DNA of 64,000 nt, taken from NCBI RefSeq assembly GCF_014648195.1, contig NZ_BMQQ01000002.1, forward strand, positions 108,377 through 172,376, read 5' to 3'. Positions 27,429 through 36,444 of the stretch are shown here, piece after piece (within the stretch, counting starts at the first letter, position 1; every line of letters starts with the position of its first letter). The notes under the pieces were generated by a model. The model saw only the letters and a list, made by a program, of their open reading frames with translations, was not told the origin of the DNA and did not search any database. The position numbers were made by a program, and so were the translations under genes. The DNA is from Streptomyces purpureus (lineage in GTDB: Bacteria > Actinomycetota > Actinomycetes > Streptomycetales > Streptomycetaceae).

Positions 27429-27649
27429 CGGGGGCCGGGAGCCACGGCGTCCGGGGCGGCCCGCTGGTGCGGAAGGCCATCGATTCGGCCGGTCGGGTGG
27501 TGGCGACGGGAGGCAGCCGGAAGGACCGGTCCGAGCAGGGTGAGTGTGTCGCGGTACGTCCTGGGCATCGGTCGAACGTAGCCCCGGCCGGTGGAACGGA
27601 CGCATGGGCCGATGACACAGAAGCCGCTCAAGCGGGTACGTACGTTCGC

Positions 27650-30019
27650 ATGACGCCCATTGCCACCTATCGGCTTCAGCTCCGGCCCGACTTCACCTTT
27701 CAGGCGGCCGCCCGGGCGGTGCCGTATCTCGCCTCGCTCGGGGTCTCCCATCTCCATCTGTCGCCGGTCCTGGAGGCGCTGCCCGGATCGACGCACGGGT
27801 ACGACGTGACCGGTCACAGCCGGATCCGCGGGGAGCTGGGCGGCGAGGAGGGCCTGCGGAGGCTGGCGGCGGCCGCGCTCCGGCACGGTCTGGGCCTGGT
27901 GGTGGATCTGGTGCCCAATCACATGTCGTCCGTGGCACGGCACAACCGCGCCCTGTGGGAGGTGCTGCGGGAGGGCCCGGCCTCGCCGTACGCGCGCTGG
28001 TTCGACATCGACTGGGACGCGGGCGGCGGGAAGGTGCTGCTGCCGGTGCTCGGCGGCCGGATCGGGGACGTACGGGACCGGCTGCGGGTGGAGCCCGGTG
28101 AGGGGCCGGGGAGCGGTGTGCTGCGCTACGAGGACCACGTCTTCCCGCTGCGCGACGGCACGGCGTCGCTGCCGTTCGCGGAGCTGCTCGACGCGCAGTG
28201 GTACCGGCTCGGCTGGTGGCGGCTGGCCCGTACGGAGCTCAACTACCGGCGGTTCTTCACCATCTCGGAGCTGATCGGGGTGCGGGTGGAGGATCCGGAG
28301 GTGTTCGCGGCCACCCATGGGAAGGTGCTGGAGCTGGTGCGCGAAGGGGTGATCGAGGGGCTGCGGATCGACCATCCGGACGGGCTCGCGGACCCGGAGG
28401 CGTATCTGGAGCGGCTGCACGCGGCGACCGGGGGACGCTGCTGGACGGTGGTGGAGAAGATCCTCACCGGTGAGGAGCGGCTGCCCGCGCGCTGGCCGGT
28501 CGACGGCACCACCGGCTACGACGCGCTGCGGTACGTCGACGGGCTCTTCGTCGACGGTCCGGGGGCGGAGCGGCTGACCGAGGCGTACCGGGCGTTCGCC
28601 GGGCCGGCCCCCGACCGGGGCGGGATCTGGGAGCCGACCGTACGCCGGGCGATGGACTGGGTCGTCACCCATGAGCTGGCCACCGAGCTCAGCCTGCTGA
28701 CTCGTACTGCCGGACGGATCTGCGCGGCCGACCCGGTACTGCGTGACCATGCCCCATGGGCGCTGCGTACCGCCACGACGGAGCTGATGGTGCGGTTGCC
28801 CGTCTACCGCCCCTACCGCATCGGGGGGCAGGAAGTGCTCACCGAGGAGGCGGCACGGGAGGCGAAGGAGACGTTCGCGGTGGAGGAGGAGGCGGTCGCG
28901 GTCGATGTGATCCGTGACCTCGCCCTGGGCCGCCTCGGCGAGGGGCCGGACCACACGGCGTTCCGGGCCAGGTTCGCGCAGACGGCGTCCGCGCTGCGCG
29001 CCAAGTCCGTGGAGGACACCGCCTTCTACCGCTACACCCCGCTGCTGTCGGCGAACGAGGTCGGCGGGGACCCGGGCAGGCCGGCGGTGTCGCCGCAGGA
29101 GTTCCACGGGTACGCGGCCCGGCTGGCCCGGGACTGGCCGGCCACCGGCACGGTCCTCTCGACCCATGACACCAAGCGCGGCGGGGACGTCCGGGCGGCG
29201 ATCGCGGTGCTCTCCCAGTGCCCGGAACGCTGGGCCAGGCTCCTCGACGAGCTGACCGCCGCGTCGCCCGTACCGGCGCCCGATCCGCATCTGGCGTGGA
29301 GCGCCTGGCAGACGGCCTTCGGTCTGGGCCCGGACCTGGCCGCGGTGCCGGGCAGGCCCGGGGACGCGCTGCTGAAGGCGGTACGGGAGGCGGGTCTGCG
29401 GACCACCTGGACCGAGCCGGACCCGGGGTACGAGCAGGCGGTCACCGACTTCGTCGCGGCCTGGCCCCCGGGCGGCCCGCCCGAGCTGACCAAGGCCGTG
29501 CGGGAGCTCGCCCCGCACACCCGGGCCAACGCGCTGGGCGCCGCGCTGGTGCAGCTGACGATGCCGGGGGTCCCGGAGCTGTACCAGGGCACCGAGCGGA
29601 CGTGCCGCACGCTCGTCGATCCGGACAACCGCCGTCCCTTCACGGCCGGGGAGCCGGACGAGCGGACGGCGCTGACCCGGGCGGCGCTGCGGCTGCGCCG
29701 CCAATTTCCGGAGATCTTCGGGGATTCGGGGCGGTACGCGCCGCTGACGGCGGCCGGCCCGGCCGCGGACCACTGTCTGGCCTTCGTCCGCTCGGGCGCG
29801 GTGGTCACAGCCGTCACCCGGCTCTCGCTGCGGCTCGCGGAGTCGGGTGGCTGGGCGGGCACCGTGCTCGAACTGCCGGACGGGCCGTGGTTCGACCTGC
29901 TGGCCGGGCAGCGGCGGGTGGAGGGCGGTGCGGTGGTACTCGCCGAGCTGTTCGCGGACCGGCCGGTGGCGCTCCTCAGCCGGCTGGCCGTACCAGAAGA
30001 GCCCTCGGTGCCCTTGTGA
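27650..30019 (+). CDS. treY: Maltooligosyl trehalose synthase
   Basis: A 789-residue GH13 enzyme that isomerises the reducing-end alpha-1,4 bond of maltodextrins to alpha,alpha-1,1. Diagnostic segments are 'ATYRLQL' at the N-terminus, 'SHLHLSPVLEALPGSTHGYD', 'VVDLVPNHM', 'FDIDW' and 'GLRIDHPDGLADP'. ATG 27650 matches the usual N-terminus; the frame upstream to 27467 is not needed. The 3' end overlaps the convergent P450 gene by 44 bases. The partner treZ lies 18 kb away beyond the accessory cluster. Confidence 0.95.
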   Translation: MTPIATYRLQLRPDFTFQAAARAVPYLASLGVSHLHLSPVLEALPGSTHGYDVTGHSRIRGELGGEEGLRRLAAAALRHGLGLVVDLVPNHMSSVARHNRALWEVLREGPASPYARWFDIDWDAGGGKVLLPVLGGRIGDVRDRLRVEPGEGPGSGVLRYEDHVFPLRDGTASLPFAELLDAQWYRLGWWRLARTELNYRRFFTISELIGVRVEDPEVFAATHGKVLELVREGVIEGLRIDHPDGLADPEAYLERLHAATGGRCWTVVEKILTGEERLPARWPVDGTTGYDALRYVDGLFVDGPGAERLTEAYRAFAGPAPDRGGIWEPTVRRAMDWVVTHELATELSLLTRTAGRICAADPVLRDHAPWALRTATTELMVRLPVYRPYRIGGQEVLTEEAAREAKETFAVEEEAVAVDVIRDLALGRLGEGPDHTAFRARFAQTASALRAKSVEDTAFYRYTPLLSANEVGGDPGRPAVSPQEFHGYAARLARDWPATGTVLSTHDTKRGGDVRAAIAVLSQCPERWARLLDELTAASPVPAPDPHLAWSAWQTAFGLGPDLAAVPGRPGDALLKAVREAGLRTTWTEPDPGYEQAVTDFVAAWPPGGPPELTKAVRELAPHTRANALGAALVQLTMPGVPELYQGTERTCRTLVDPDNRRPFTAGEPDERTALTRAALRLRRQFPEIFGDSGRYAPLTAAGPAADHCLAFVRSGAVVTAVTRLSLRLAESGGWAGTVLELPDGPWFDLLAGQRRVEGGAVVLAELFADRPVALLSRLAVPEEPSVPL

Positions 30020-31028
30020 TCACGCCGGTGTGGTCGGGGCGGAACCCGTCGGCCCAGCGCAGCCGCGGCATGGCCTCCAGCAGCGCCCGCAGGCCGAAGT
30101 CGGCCTCCAGGGCGGCGAGGACGACGGCCGGGCAGAAGCCGGTGCCGAAGGTGAGCTGGCCGGGATCGTCGCGGAGCAGGTCGAACCGGTCGGGGGCGGT
30201 GAAGCGTTCCGGGTCGCGGCCCGCGGCGCCGATGAGCAGGGCCACGGACGCGCCGGCCGGGATGGTGCCGCCGCTGACCTCGACCTCGTGGGTGGTGCGG
30301 CGTACGGCGATCTGGACGGGCGGGTCGCGGCGCAGTGACTCGGTCCAGGCCCGGCGGAGCAGTTCGGGCGGCCCGGTCCGTACGGCGGCCAGCTGGTCGG
30401 GGTCGTCGAGGATGTTGGCGAGGAAGGAGGCGAGCGCCTTCTGCCGCAGCGTGATCAGGCTGGTGCACCGCCCGGCGGCCGATCCGGCCGCCCGCCCCCG
30501 GACCAGCCGCATCATGTCCCGGTAGGGCACGCCGACGGCCGCGGCGGCCGTGCCGGCGGGCAGCCAGCGGCAGAAGTCCTCGACGAGGTCGACCTGGTGG
30601 CGTCCGGCGAGCCGGCGGGCCAGGACGTGGGCGACGCGTTCGGCGACATGGCGCAGTCCGGCGGCGGCGTCGCCCTGGTGGGCGGGGGCGCAGGGCGGGT
30701 CGCCGGGCCGGTGGCCGCGGGTGAAGCGCGGGTCGGTGAGGGCGGCGGCCACGTCGGCGTACCGGCTGAGCAGCCAGGCCCGCAGGTCCGGGTCGTAGGT
30801 GAGGGGGAATTCCTCGCGCAGGATCCGGTAGAGGGGGTACGGGTCCTTGGCGACGCCGTGGCCGAGGGGGCTGGGGGCGACGGTGCGGGATCCGGGGCGG
30901 TGTGGGGCGGGCGGGGTCTTCGCGGGCGAGGGAGTCTTCGTGCGTGCCGGGGTCGGCGGGCGGGCGGGCCAGGTGCCCGCGCCGCGCAGGCCCACGCGTC
31001 GTATGCCCACGGGCGGGTCGTCTCCCAT
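29976..31028 (-). CDS. Shortened cytochrome P450-like protein
   Basis: A 350-residue protein, about 50 residues shorter than a bacterial P450. The B-C region 'LTDPRFTRGHRP', K-helix ExxR (Glu230-Arg233 in 'ESLRR') and meander are present. The I-helix region (about 185-212) is short and has no AGxxT oxygen-activation motif. The heme loop reads FGTGFC (294-299), with two residues missing between the Gly and Cys compared with FxxGxxxC. It may be a catalytically altered or dead heme protein, or bind something else. ATG 31028 has GGGGAG upstream. It is divergent from the azoxy-type cluster and convergent, overlapping, with treY. Confidence 0.75.
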   Translation of the reverse strand: MGDDPPVGIRRVGLRGAGTWPARPPTPARTKTPSPAKTPPAPHRPGSRTVAPSPLGHGVAKDPYPLYRILREEFPLTYDPDLRAWLLSRYADVAAALTDPRFTRGHRPGDPPCAPAHQGDAAAGLRHVAERVAHVLARRLAGRHQVDLVEDFCRWLPAGTAAAAVGVPYRDMMRLVRGRAAGSAAGRCTSLITLRQKALASFLANILDDPDQLAAVRTGPPELLRRAWTESLRRDPPVQIAVRRTTHEVEVSGGTIPAGASVALLIGAAGRDPERFTAPDRFDLLRDDPGQLTFGTGFCPAVVLAALEADFGLRALLEAMPRLRWADGFRPDHTGVITRAPRALLVRPAG

Positions 31029-31644
31029 CGCGCTCCCCGTCTCGGTGTCGGCGCCGCTGTCGCCATCGGTGCGCTGTCGGCTTCGGTGTCGGCCGCACCC
31101 CGGGATCGGCGGCGGGCGTCCTTCCACCTCAGCACCGCCCCCGCCACGACGCAGGCGACGTACGTCCATTCGAGTGAAGAAGAGGCGTACGAGACCGGCG
31201 CGTGAGGCGCCTTCCGGGCCCGGACATCACCTTTCACCCTGCCCCCACTGGCCTTCCACGCCGGGGCACACCACGGCGTGAGCGCGGTCGAAGATCGGCC
31301 AGCCGATGGAGAGCTCCTCACCGCGCCCGCCCCGAGCAATTCGTTTCAGCAGGCCGCCCACGCATGTCCGAAAACAAGCACATTTTCAGTCTGTATCACG
31401 ACTCCCACGGCTTATGGAAGCGCTTTTGACACCCGGTGCCCGAATGAATGAAGCGAGGAATCGCGCGTTTGTGGGTCACCGTTCCGGACGATGAAAGTAT
31501 CCGTGACCGAGGACGGGGCGGAAATCAACCACCGCATTCGAGGAGGGAGATGGACGGAGAGAAAGCAGAAAAGCAGCCACGCCTTCGCTCGGATCACCCG
31601 TGAACAGCCGGTGACCTTCGGGTTTATTGGAAAGGATTCAGCCA
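31029..31644 (+). other. Divergent intergenic region at the left cluster border
   Basis: These 616 bases hold no convincing gene. The right half (31330-31640) is clearly lower in GC than the surroundings and is the likely promoter region of the plus-strand cluster. A TTGACA at 31426-31431 is a possible -35 element, but I see no clear -10 at the right distance. The short frames here lack RBS and codon bias. Confidence 0.5.
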
Positions 31645-32244
31645 ATGGCCGACAAGCCCAGTACCACGGATACCGTCAAGGATTTTCTCAGCGAGATCGC
31701 AGACAGCGCGAACAAGGCGTACAACGAACTTCTCGACCCGCCCCGCAAGGACAAGTCGAAGAATTCCGCGTTCGGCGAGATGCTGCCTTTTGGCCATCCA
31801 CTTCAGGCCGTCGCCGGACTTCCCACCGAGACACTGCGTGCCGTGGGCGCGCTGGCCGCGCTCGGCGGCTCCGCCAACCCGCTGGCCGCTCTGGGCGGCT
31901 CGGCCAACCCGCTGGCGGCGCTGACCGCCGCCGCCAATCCCCTCGCGGCCCTGGCCCAGCCGGCGGCCGCCGCCGGGGCGGCGAGCAACCCGCTGGCCGC
32001 GCTCGCCGGGGCGATCCCCGGGCAGCTGCCCGCGCTCGGCGGCGGGACCCCGGCCAATCCGCTCGCCGCCCTCTCCGGGGTGGGCGAGACGGTCGGCGGG
32101 CTCGCCGAACTCCCCCAGCAGATCGCCCGGCTGACCGAGCTGGTGACGACCCTGCTCACCGCGCTGGAGGCGGTCCAGGGCATCGCCGGAGCCGTCGGAG
32201 GCGCCGTGCGCGCCCCCGCGCCCCGCAAGAGCGCCTCCTCCTGA
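31645..32244 (+). CDS. ANPLAAL-repeat protein of the accessory cluster
   Basis: A 199-residue protein with no recognised family. Residues 1-50 are charged ('TVKDFLSEIADSANKAYNELL'). Residues about 65-150 are an Ala/Leu/Gly/Pro-rich region with five copies of [SA]NPLAAL separated by Gly- or Ala-rich spacers. A C-terminal amphipathic helix ('QIARLTELVTTLLTALEAV') follows, then a basic tail. No signal peptide. The composition suggests a phasin-like or membrane-associating scaffold for lipophilic intermediates, but that is speculation. ATG 31645 follows GGAAAGGA. It is the first plus-strand gene of the cluster, 72 bases before the AarF kinase gene. Confidence 0.75.
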   Translation: MADKPSTTDTVKDFLSEIADSANKAYNELLDPPRKDKSKNSAFGEMLPFGHPLQAVAGLPTETLRAVGALAALGGSANPLAALGGSANPLAALTAAANPLAALAQPAAAAGAASNPLAALAGAIPGQLPALGGGTPANPLAALSGVGETVGGLAELPQQIARLTELVTTLLTALEAVQGIAGAVGGAVRAPAPRKSASS

Positions 32245-32316
32245 CCCTCGCCCCACCGGTCGTCCGCCGCTCCTCACCGCGGCCGGCCGAACCCCTGCCG
32301 AAGGAGAGATGACCTC

Positions 32317-33867
32317 ATGGCGGCCATGGTCGGCGACCGTCTGCGTCTGGTCGTGAAGGTGCTCGGCGGTCTTGCCGCCGACGAGGTCGGCCGGGCGGCG
32401 CGCGACCGCCGCCGCCCCGTGAACCGCACGCCGTACCCGGAGGAGGAGCTCTCCTCCGGGCACGAGCAGCGGCGCGCTCGGGCATTACGCCGGGCCCTGG
32501 AGAGCCTCGGCCCCTTCTATGTGAAGCTCGGTCAGATCCTGTCGACGCGGCCGGACATGGTGTCGCCGACGGTGATCGCCGAACTTCAGAACCTGCACGA
32601 CCAGGTCGACGTCCAGCCTTTCACGGTGTTCGAGCCCGTGCTCGCCCGCGACCTCGGACCGGACTGGAAGTACCGCTTCGACGACGTCGAGACGACCGAG
32701 CCGCTGGGCGCCGCGTCGCTCGCCCAGGTGTACCGCGTGACGCTGTCCGACGGCCGGCCCGCCGTCGTCAAGATCCAGCGGCCCGGCATCCGCGAGACGG
32801 TCCTCGCCGACATGGCCCTGATGCGCAAGGCGGCCCGGCTGCTGGCCCGTACCGCGCCGCGCTTCAACGAGGTCATCGACGGGGAGGCGATGCTCGGCTC
32901 CATCTTCGACGCGATGGAACCCGAACTGGACTTCACCGGCGAGGCCCGCAACATGGAGGAGGCTGCCGAGAACATCCGTCCCTACTCCACGCTGGCCGTT
33001 CCTGACGTCCTCCTCGCCACCCCGCGGGTCCTCGTCCAGTCGCTCGCCCCGGGCACGTCCGTACGCCACGTCGACCGCGGCCGCTTCAGCGACCGGGAAC
33101 GCGACGCCATCGGCAAGGACCTGCTGCGGTTCATGTACCGCGGCTACTTCGTGGACCGGATGTTCCACGCCGACCCGCACGCCGGGAACGTGTTCGCCCA
33201 GCCCGGCGGGCCCGCGACGCTCATCGACTGGGGCATGGTGGGCCGGCTCGACCGGCGTACGAGCCTGCACCTGCTGCCGCTGCTGATGGCGGTGGCGCAG
33301 AACGACGGGCACGGTCTCGCGCGGGCCTGGGCGGAGATGGGGCGACTGACCCCATGGTCCAACCTGCCCGCGTTCGCCACCGACATGGCGGCGCTGGTCC
33401 CCAAGATCTCCGGTGCTTCGCTGGACGAGCTCGACTTCGGGGTGTCGCTGACCAAGGTGCTGGAGCGGGCCTCCAAACGGGGTATCGGCTCGGCGCCCTC
33501 CATCTCGCTGCTCGGCAAGTCCTTCGCGAACCTGGAGGGGTCGGTGCGCTGTCTGGCGCCCGAGATCGCGCTCGCCCCGGTGTTCAAGAAGGAAGTGCGC
33601 TCCATCCTCACGTCCCTCGCGGGCGAGTTCTTCGCGCCGGAGCAACTGGCCCGCGCCGCCATGGACTTCATGGTCACCGCCTCCACCGGCCCGGAGCAGC
33701 TGCGCGGCCTCCTCAACGACGCCGCGAGCCGGCAGCTCGGCCTCCAGGTCCACCAGCCCCGCACCCCGGCGGCGCTCGGCGGCCGGCACCCCGCACAGCC
33801 GTCGTGGCCGCTGCTGGCCCTGGGCGCCGCCGCGGTCTTCCTGGACCACCGCCGCCGGTCGCGCTGA
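32317..33867 (+). CDS. AarF/UbiB (ABC1) family atypical kinase
   Basis: A 516-residue ABC1/UbiB protein. The N-terminal KxGQ motif is 'YVKLGQILSTRPDMV' (about residue 67), the Ala-rich nucleotide loop is 'EPLGAASLAQVYR', the ATP Lys is 'AVVKIQRPGI', and the catalytic and metal segments are 'HADPHAGNVF' and 'LIDWGMVGRL'. Family members support synthesis of isoprenoid quinones and other lipids by unknown means. A TTA Leu codon at 32485-32487 (codon 57) makes expression likely bldA-dependent. Its presence inside a lipid-derived biosynthetic cluster is unusual. RBS AAGGAGA precedes ATG 32317. Confidence 0.9.
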   Translation: MAAMVGDRLRLVVKVLGGLAADEVGRAARDRRRPVNRTPYPEEELSSGHEQRRARALRRALESLGPFYVKLGQILSTRPDMVSPTVIAELQNLHDQVDVQPFTVFEPVLARDLGPDWKYRFDDVETTEPLGAASLAQVYRVTLSDGRPAVVKIQRPGIRETVLADMALMRKAARLLARTAPRFNEVIDGEAMLGSIFDAMEPELDFTGEARNMEEAAENIRPYSTLAVPDVLLATPRVLVQSLAPGTSVRHVDRGRFSDRERDAIGKDLLRFMYRGYFVDRMFHADPHAGNVFAQPGGPATLIDWGMVGRLDRRTSLHLLPLLMAVAQNDGHGLARAWAEMGRLTPWSNLPAFATDMAALVPKISGASLDELDFGVSLTKVLERASKRGIGSAPSISLLGKSFANLEGSVRCLAPEIALAPVFKKEVRSILTSLAGEFFAPEQLARAAMDFMVTASTGPEQLRGLLNDAASRQLGLQVHQPRTPAALGGRHPAQPSWPLLALGAAAVFLDHRRRSR

Positions 33868-33921
33868 CCCCGGCCTCGTACGTACTCCCCTGCCTTCCGA
33901 GTGAGAGAGGAACGAAGCACC

Positions 33922-34788
33922 ATGTCCGACAACGACAACCAGGACGCCGAGACCCCCTCGGGCCCGCTCGCGGGTGTGTCGCAGACGGCCCTGTGGACCG
34001 CGCGCATGCGCGCCCAGGAGGCCGCCAAGGACGCTCCGTGCGTCGAGGACCCCTGGGCCGCGCGGTTCCTCACCGCCGCCGGGGAGACCACCCGGCCGCC
34101 CGGATCCGGGCTCCTGCAGGACGTGCTCCCCGACTGGATCGCGGTCCGCACCCGCTTCTTCGACGACTTCCTCCTCGCGGCGACCGGCGCTGGCTGCCGC
34201 CAGGTGGTGATCCTCGGCGCCGGTCTCGACGCCCGCGCCCACCGGCTCGACTGGCCGGACGGGGTACGGGTCTTCGAGGTCGATCTCGCTCCGGTGCACG
34301 CCTTCAAGGCCGCGGCGCTGGCGGGGGCGCGGCCCGAGCGGGCCGAGCGGGTCGCCGTACCGGCCGATCTGCTGGGGCCCTGGGATCTCGCGCTCAAGGA
34401 CGCCGGTCACGACCCGGCCGCGCCCACGGCCTGGCTCTGCGAGGGGCTGCTGTTCTATCTGGAGCCGGAACAGGTCGCCGGGGTCGTCGAGACGGTCGGC
34501 GGGCTCTCCGCCCCGGGCAGCCGGATCGGGGCCGAGTGCCTGAATGCCGCCGCGGCCGAATCGGCCTTCATGGGCCCCTGGCTGGAGGCGCTGTCCGCCT
34601 CCGGGACGCCGTGGCGCTGGCAGCTGCCCGCCGACTGGGAGACCTGGTGGGCGCGGTACGGCTGGACGGCCCGGGCGGCGGACCTCTTCGAGCTGCCGTA
34701 CGCGGTGGAGCGTTTCTCCGCCTACCGGCAGTTCCTGGAAGGCAGCGACAACGAATCCATGCGTCTGATCACCGGGGTCCGCTCATGA
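33922..34788 (+). CDS. LCMT-family SAM-dependent (carboxyl) methyltransferase
   Basis: A 288-residue class I methyltransferase of the TIGR00027/LCMT type. Signatures are 'VSQTALWTARMRAQE', 'IAVRTRFFDDFL', the SAM motif 'VVILGAGLDARAHRL', 'VFEVDLAPV' and 'WLCEGLLFYL'. This family includes leucine carboxyl methyltransferases, so a carboxylate is a reasonable acceptor. In the proposed azoxy pathway it could make a methyl ester of the seryl part. ATG 33922 has GAGAGAGGAA upstream. It lies 54 bases after the kinase gene. Confidence 0.88.
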   Translation: MSDNDNQDAETPSGPLAGVSQTALWTARMRAQEAAKDAPCVEDPWAARFLTAAGETTRPPGSGLLQDVLPDWIAVRTRFFDDFLLAATGAGCRQVVILGAGLDARAHRLDWPDGVRVFEVDLAPVHAFKAAALAGARPERAERVAVPADLLGPWDLALKDAGHDPAAPTAWLCEGLLFYLEPEQVAGVVETVGGLSAPGSRIGAECLNAAAAESAFMGPWLEALSASGTPWRWQLPADWETWWARYGWTARAADLFELPYAVERFSAYRQFLEGSDNESMRLITGVRS

Positions 34789-34829
34789 CGCCGCCGCGCC
34801 GCCCGGCGGCCCTGGACGGGGGGTGATCC

Positions 34830-35360
34830 GTGGACGCCCACAACCTCTGCCAGACGCCCACCACCTACCGGCTGCTGAGGCTGGAGTACCTCGTCGGGCT
34901 GCTGGTGGCCGCCGGGTTCTTTCTGGCCCACCTGGACGAGGTGCGCTGGTGGGTGGCCCTGCTCCTGTTCGCCCACATCGACCTCATCGGCTATCTGCCC
35001 GGGGCGCTCGCCCATCGCCGCAGCCCGGACGGCCGGATCCCGCGCGTGTACTACGTGCTGTACAACACGATGCACAGCCTGCTCACCCAGGCCCTGGTCG
35101 TCGGGGCGTGGATGTGGCTGGTCGGTCCGGAGTGGGCGCTGCTGGTCGTGCCGATCCATCTCTTCGGCGACCGGGGGCTGTTCGGCAACTTCGTCAAACC
35201 GTTCACGGTGGCTTTCGAGCCCCGGCCGCATCCGGCGGTGCAGTCGGCGCTGGCCGACTTCGCGACCGTACCCTGGCACGCCTGGCCACCTGCCGAACCC
35301 GGCCGGGACGGGCAGCGCATGGCGGCCGGCCGCGGGCCCGAGCACGGACTCGTCCCATGA
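34830..35360 (+). CDS. VlmO-like small integral membrane protein
   Basis: A 176-residue protein with about four hydrophobic segments: near 20-36, 42-60, 78-95 and 100-118. Conserved-looking polar residues sit within or next to membrane spans (His50 and Asp51 in 'FAHIDLIGYLPGALAHRRSP', 'YNTMHSLLTQA', 'VPIHLFGDRGLFGN'), which suggests an enzyme rather than a transporter. In the valanimycin pathway the membrane protein VlmO acts with the diiron protein VlmB. This gene occupies the same context, ATGA-coupled to a VlmA-like gene and next to a VlmB-like gene. Assignment rests on context and topology. GTG 34830 has GGGGGGTGA upstream. Confidence 0.65.
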   Translation: MDAHNLCQTPTTYRLLRLEYLVGLLVAAGFFLAHLDEVRWWVALLLFAHIDLIGYLPGALAHRRSPDGRIPRVYYVLYNTMHSLLTQALVVGAWMWLVGPEWALLVVPIHLFGDRGLFGNFVKPFTVAFEPRPHPAVQSALADFATVPWHAWPPAEPGRDGQRMAAGRGPEHGLVP

Positions 35361-36397
35361 CGGCCCCCGGGACCCACCGGCCCCAGCAGACGCAGGGGAC
35401 CCAGCGCACAGAACAGGTCTTCCGGGCGTTGAGCCGCCACGGGAACCACAGCAGCGCCTTCCTGACCATGGGCAGCGGGTTGCGTCATCTGTCCGTGCCA
35501 GGTGACGACGGCTTTGTCGCCCACCGCACCGCCGGGCGCCACATGTTCGAGCTGTGCGGCCCGGTCTGTGCCGACGCCGACCGGGAGCGGCTGCTCGCCG
35601 CGCTGCTCGACCGGGCCGCGGAGGAGCGCCGCAAGGTCGTCGGGGTGCAGCTCTCGCGCCGCGACGCCGTGCTGCACGCCGCTCATGGCTTCACCGCCGA
35701 CCAGCTCGGCGCCTCGTTCAGCATCGCGCTCGACGGGTACTCCCTGGGCGGCAGGCGCATGGTGAAGGTGCGCAACATGGTCAACAGGGCGCGCAAGGAG
35801 GGTGTCACCGCCGACGAGGCATCCCCCGCGGACCGGGACGGCCCGGAGCTGGCCGCCGCGCTCGACGGCGTGGACGCCGCCTGGCTGCGTGCCAAGGGCC
35901 GGCACGTCAAGGAGCTGGACTTCATGATCGGCGAGCGCGGCGGGCCGGGTGCCCCGTACCGCCGCCTGTTCACCGCCGTCCACCAGGGCCGGATCGTCGC
36001 GTACGTGTCGTACTCCCCGGTCTTCGGCGAGCGGCCGGGCTGGCTGTACGACCTCACGCGGCGGACGCCCGAGGCGCCGCCCGGCACGATCGATCTGGTC
36101 TTCGCCACCGCGCTCCGGCGCTTCCAGGACGAGGGCAGCGCGTGGCTGCACCTCGGCTTCACCCCCTTCGTCCAGCTGGAGCCCCTGGAGCGGGCGCCCG
36201 GCCGGCCCGGGCGCGGGCTGCGGCCCTGCCTGGAGCTGGTGCGCCGGCGGGGCGCCGCGCTCTATCCGGCCGCCGCGCAGGAGTCCTTCAAGCTCAAGTG
36301 GCGTCCCCAGCTGATCGAGCCGGAGTACCTGGCCTTCCAGGGCGGGCCGAGTCCGCGCGCCGTCTGGGACCTGCTGCGGCTGACCCGCACCGTCTGA
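35357..36397 (+). CDS. VlmA-like aminoacyl-tRNA-dependent transferase (DUF2156)
   Basis: A 346-residue protein of the DUF2156/lysylphosphatidylglycerol-synthase C-terminal fold: 'KVRNMVNRARKEGV', 'WLRAKGRHVKELDFMIGERG', 'GRIVAYVSYSPVF', 'TIDLVFATALRRFQDEGSAW' and the closing 'ESFKLKWRPQLIEPEYLAF'. Unlike MprF it has no membrane domain. Enzymes of this fold move an amino acid from its tRNA to a small acceptor. In valanimycin biosynthesis VlmA transfers Ser from seryl-tRNA to an alkylhydroxylamine; the neighbouring N-hydroxylase makes that the best guess here. ATG 35357 overlaps the preceding stop. Confidence 0.78.
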   Translation: MTAPGTHRPQQTQGTQRTEQVFRALSRHGNHSSAFLTMGSGLRHLSVPGDDGFVAHRTAGRHMFELCGPVCADADRERLLAALLDRAAEERRKVVGVQLSRRDAVLHAAHGFTADQLGASFSIALDGYSLGGRRMVKVRNMVNRARKEGVTADEASPADRDGPELAAALDGVDAAWLRAKGRHVKELDFMIGERGGPGAPYRRLFTAVHQGRIVAYVSYSPVFGERPGWLYDLTRRTPEAPPGTIDLVFATALRRFQDEGSAWLHLGFTPFVQLEPLERAPGRPGRGLRPCLELVRRRGAALYPAAAQESFKLKWRPQLIEPEYLAFQGGPSPRAVWDLLRLTRTV

Positions 36398-36444
36398 GCC
36401 TCCTCCGAACCGAGCCCCGAATTTTTCTACGGAAGGAAACGACC

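Noticed and set aside
31202..31429. 75-codon plus-strand ORF in the P450/cluster gap
   Set aside because: No RBS, atypical codon use and position in an AT-richer promoter region; more likely non-coding.
33846..36397. Lysylphosphatidylglycerol synthase as the role of the DUF2156 gene
   Set aside because: The protein lacks the membrane flippase domain and sits with an N-hydroxylase, diiron protein and aminotransferase, so aminoacylation of a small hydroxylamine is the better fit. The phospholipid role is kept only as an alternative.
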